The notes beneath the pieces are model-generated. The model did not search any database and was not told the DNA's origin. It saw only the letters and a program-made list of their open reading frames with translations. 5,893 bases of DNA, taken from assembly GCA_937922175.1 (NCBI GenBank), contig CAKZUU010000306.1:1-5893 (forward strand). The letters are read 5' to 3'. This DNA comes from an uncultured Gemmataceae bacterium. GTDB taxonomy: Bacteria > Planctomycetota > Planctomycetia > Gemmatales > Gemmataceae. The first letter of the stretch is position 1; each line of letters opens with the position of its first letter. Both the position numbers and the translations under genes were made by a program. Below, in pieces: positions 5,868-5,893 of the stretch.

Positions 5868-5893
5868 ATGCAACGCTGGGTTTTGGCGACCCT
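5868..5893 (+). CDS. Start of a downstream gene, cut by the window edge
   Basis: Only the first codons are present, reading MQRWVLATL. The strong AAGGAG site 8 bases upstream makes this a confident start. The beginning, a short polar/basic stretch followed by hydrophobic residues, would fit a signal peptide or membrane anchor, so an exported protein is a reasonable guess. It follows the repressor-peptidase pair in the same direction with no visible promoter between, and is the best candidate for the regulated target. Family cannot be assigned. Confidence 0.6.

Overview
This is a GC-rich window, about 60% G+C by eye, of bacterial chromosome. It most likely comes from a planctomycete. That assignment is inference from gene content and style: a HYGIH-type Gfo/Idh/MocA oxidoreductase, a BlaI-type repressor coupled to an M56 peptidase without a penicillin sensor, and a putative secreted protein gene after it. 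No rRNA, tRNA, CRISPR array, insertion sequence or integrase is visible.

Layout. Positions 1-131 are a short upstream flank. A RarD-like EamA permease (132-1046, +) meets, tail to tail with a 30-bp overlap, a small four-helix membrane protein on the minus strand (1017-1538). A 95-bp divergent spacer (1539-1633) holds a possible promoter and a 13-bp perfect dyad. It drives a Gfo/Idh/MocA-family oxidoreductase (1634-2545) followed 17 bp later by an intact patatin-like lipid hydrolase (2563-3792); these two are probably one operon.

A 147-bp regulatory gap (3793-3939) carries a TTGACA/TACGAT promoter and two near-identical dyads (CGACA-N3-TGTCG), 35 bp apart centre to centre, one between -35 and -10 and one just downstream of the expected transcription start. 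These are convincing operators for the next gene, a BlaI/MecI/CopY-family repressor (3940-4368). Its stop overlaps the start of an M56 (BlaR1/MecR1-type) membrane metallopeptidase (4368-5612), which has an intact HELAH zinc site but no C-terminal beta-lactam sensor domain.

After the peptidase comes an unusual tail. A possible 30-codon ORF (5732-5824) overlaps by ATGA a 13-codon mini-ORF (5821-5862). The last sense codons and stop of the mini-ORF are themselves the Shine-Dalgarno stretch of the next gene, which starts at 5868 and runs out of the window. Inferred working model: the repressor shuts off its own promoter and the whole run of genes, the membrane peptidase senses an unknown envelope signal and inactivates the repressor, and the downstream gene is an effector whose translation is coupled to the mini-ORF. 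The most noteworthy signals are the paired operators, the sensor-less peptidase and the coupled mini-ORF chain. The individual families are known; I see no clearly new protein family.
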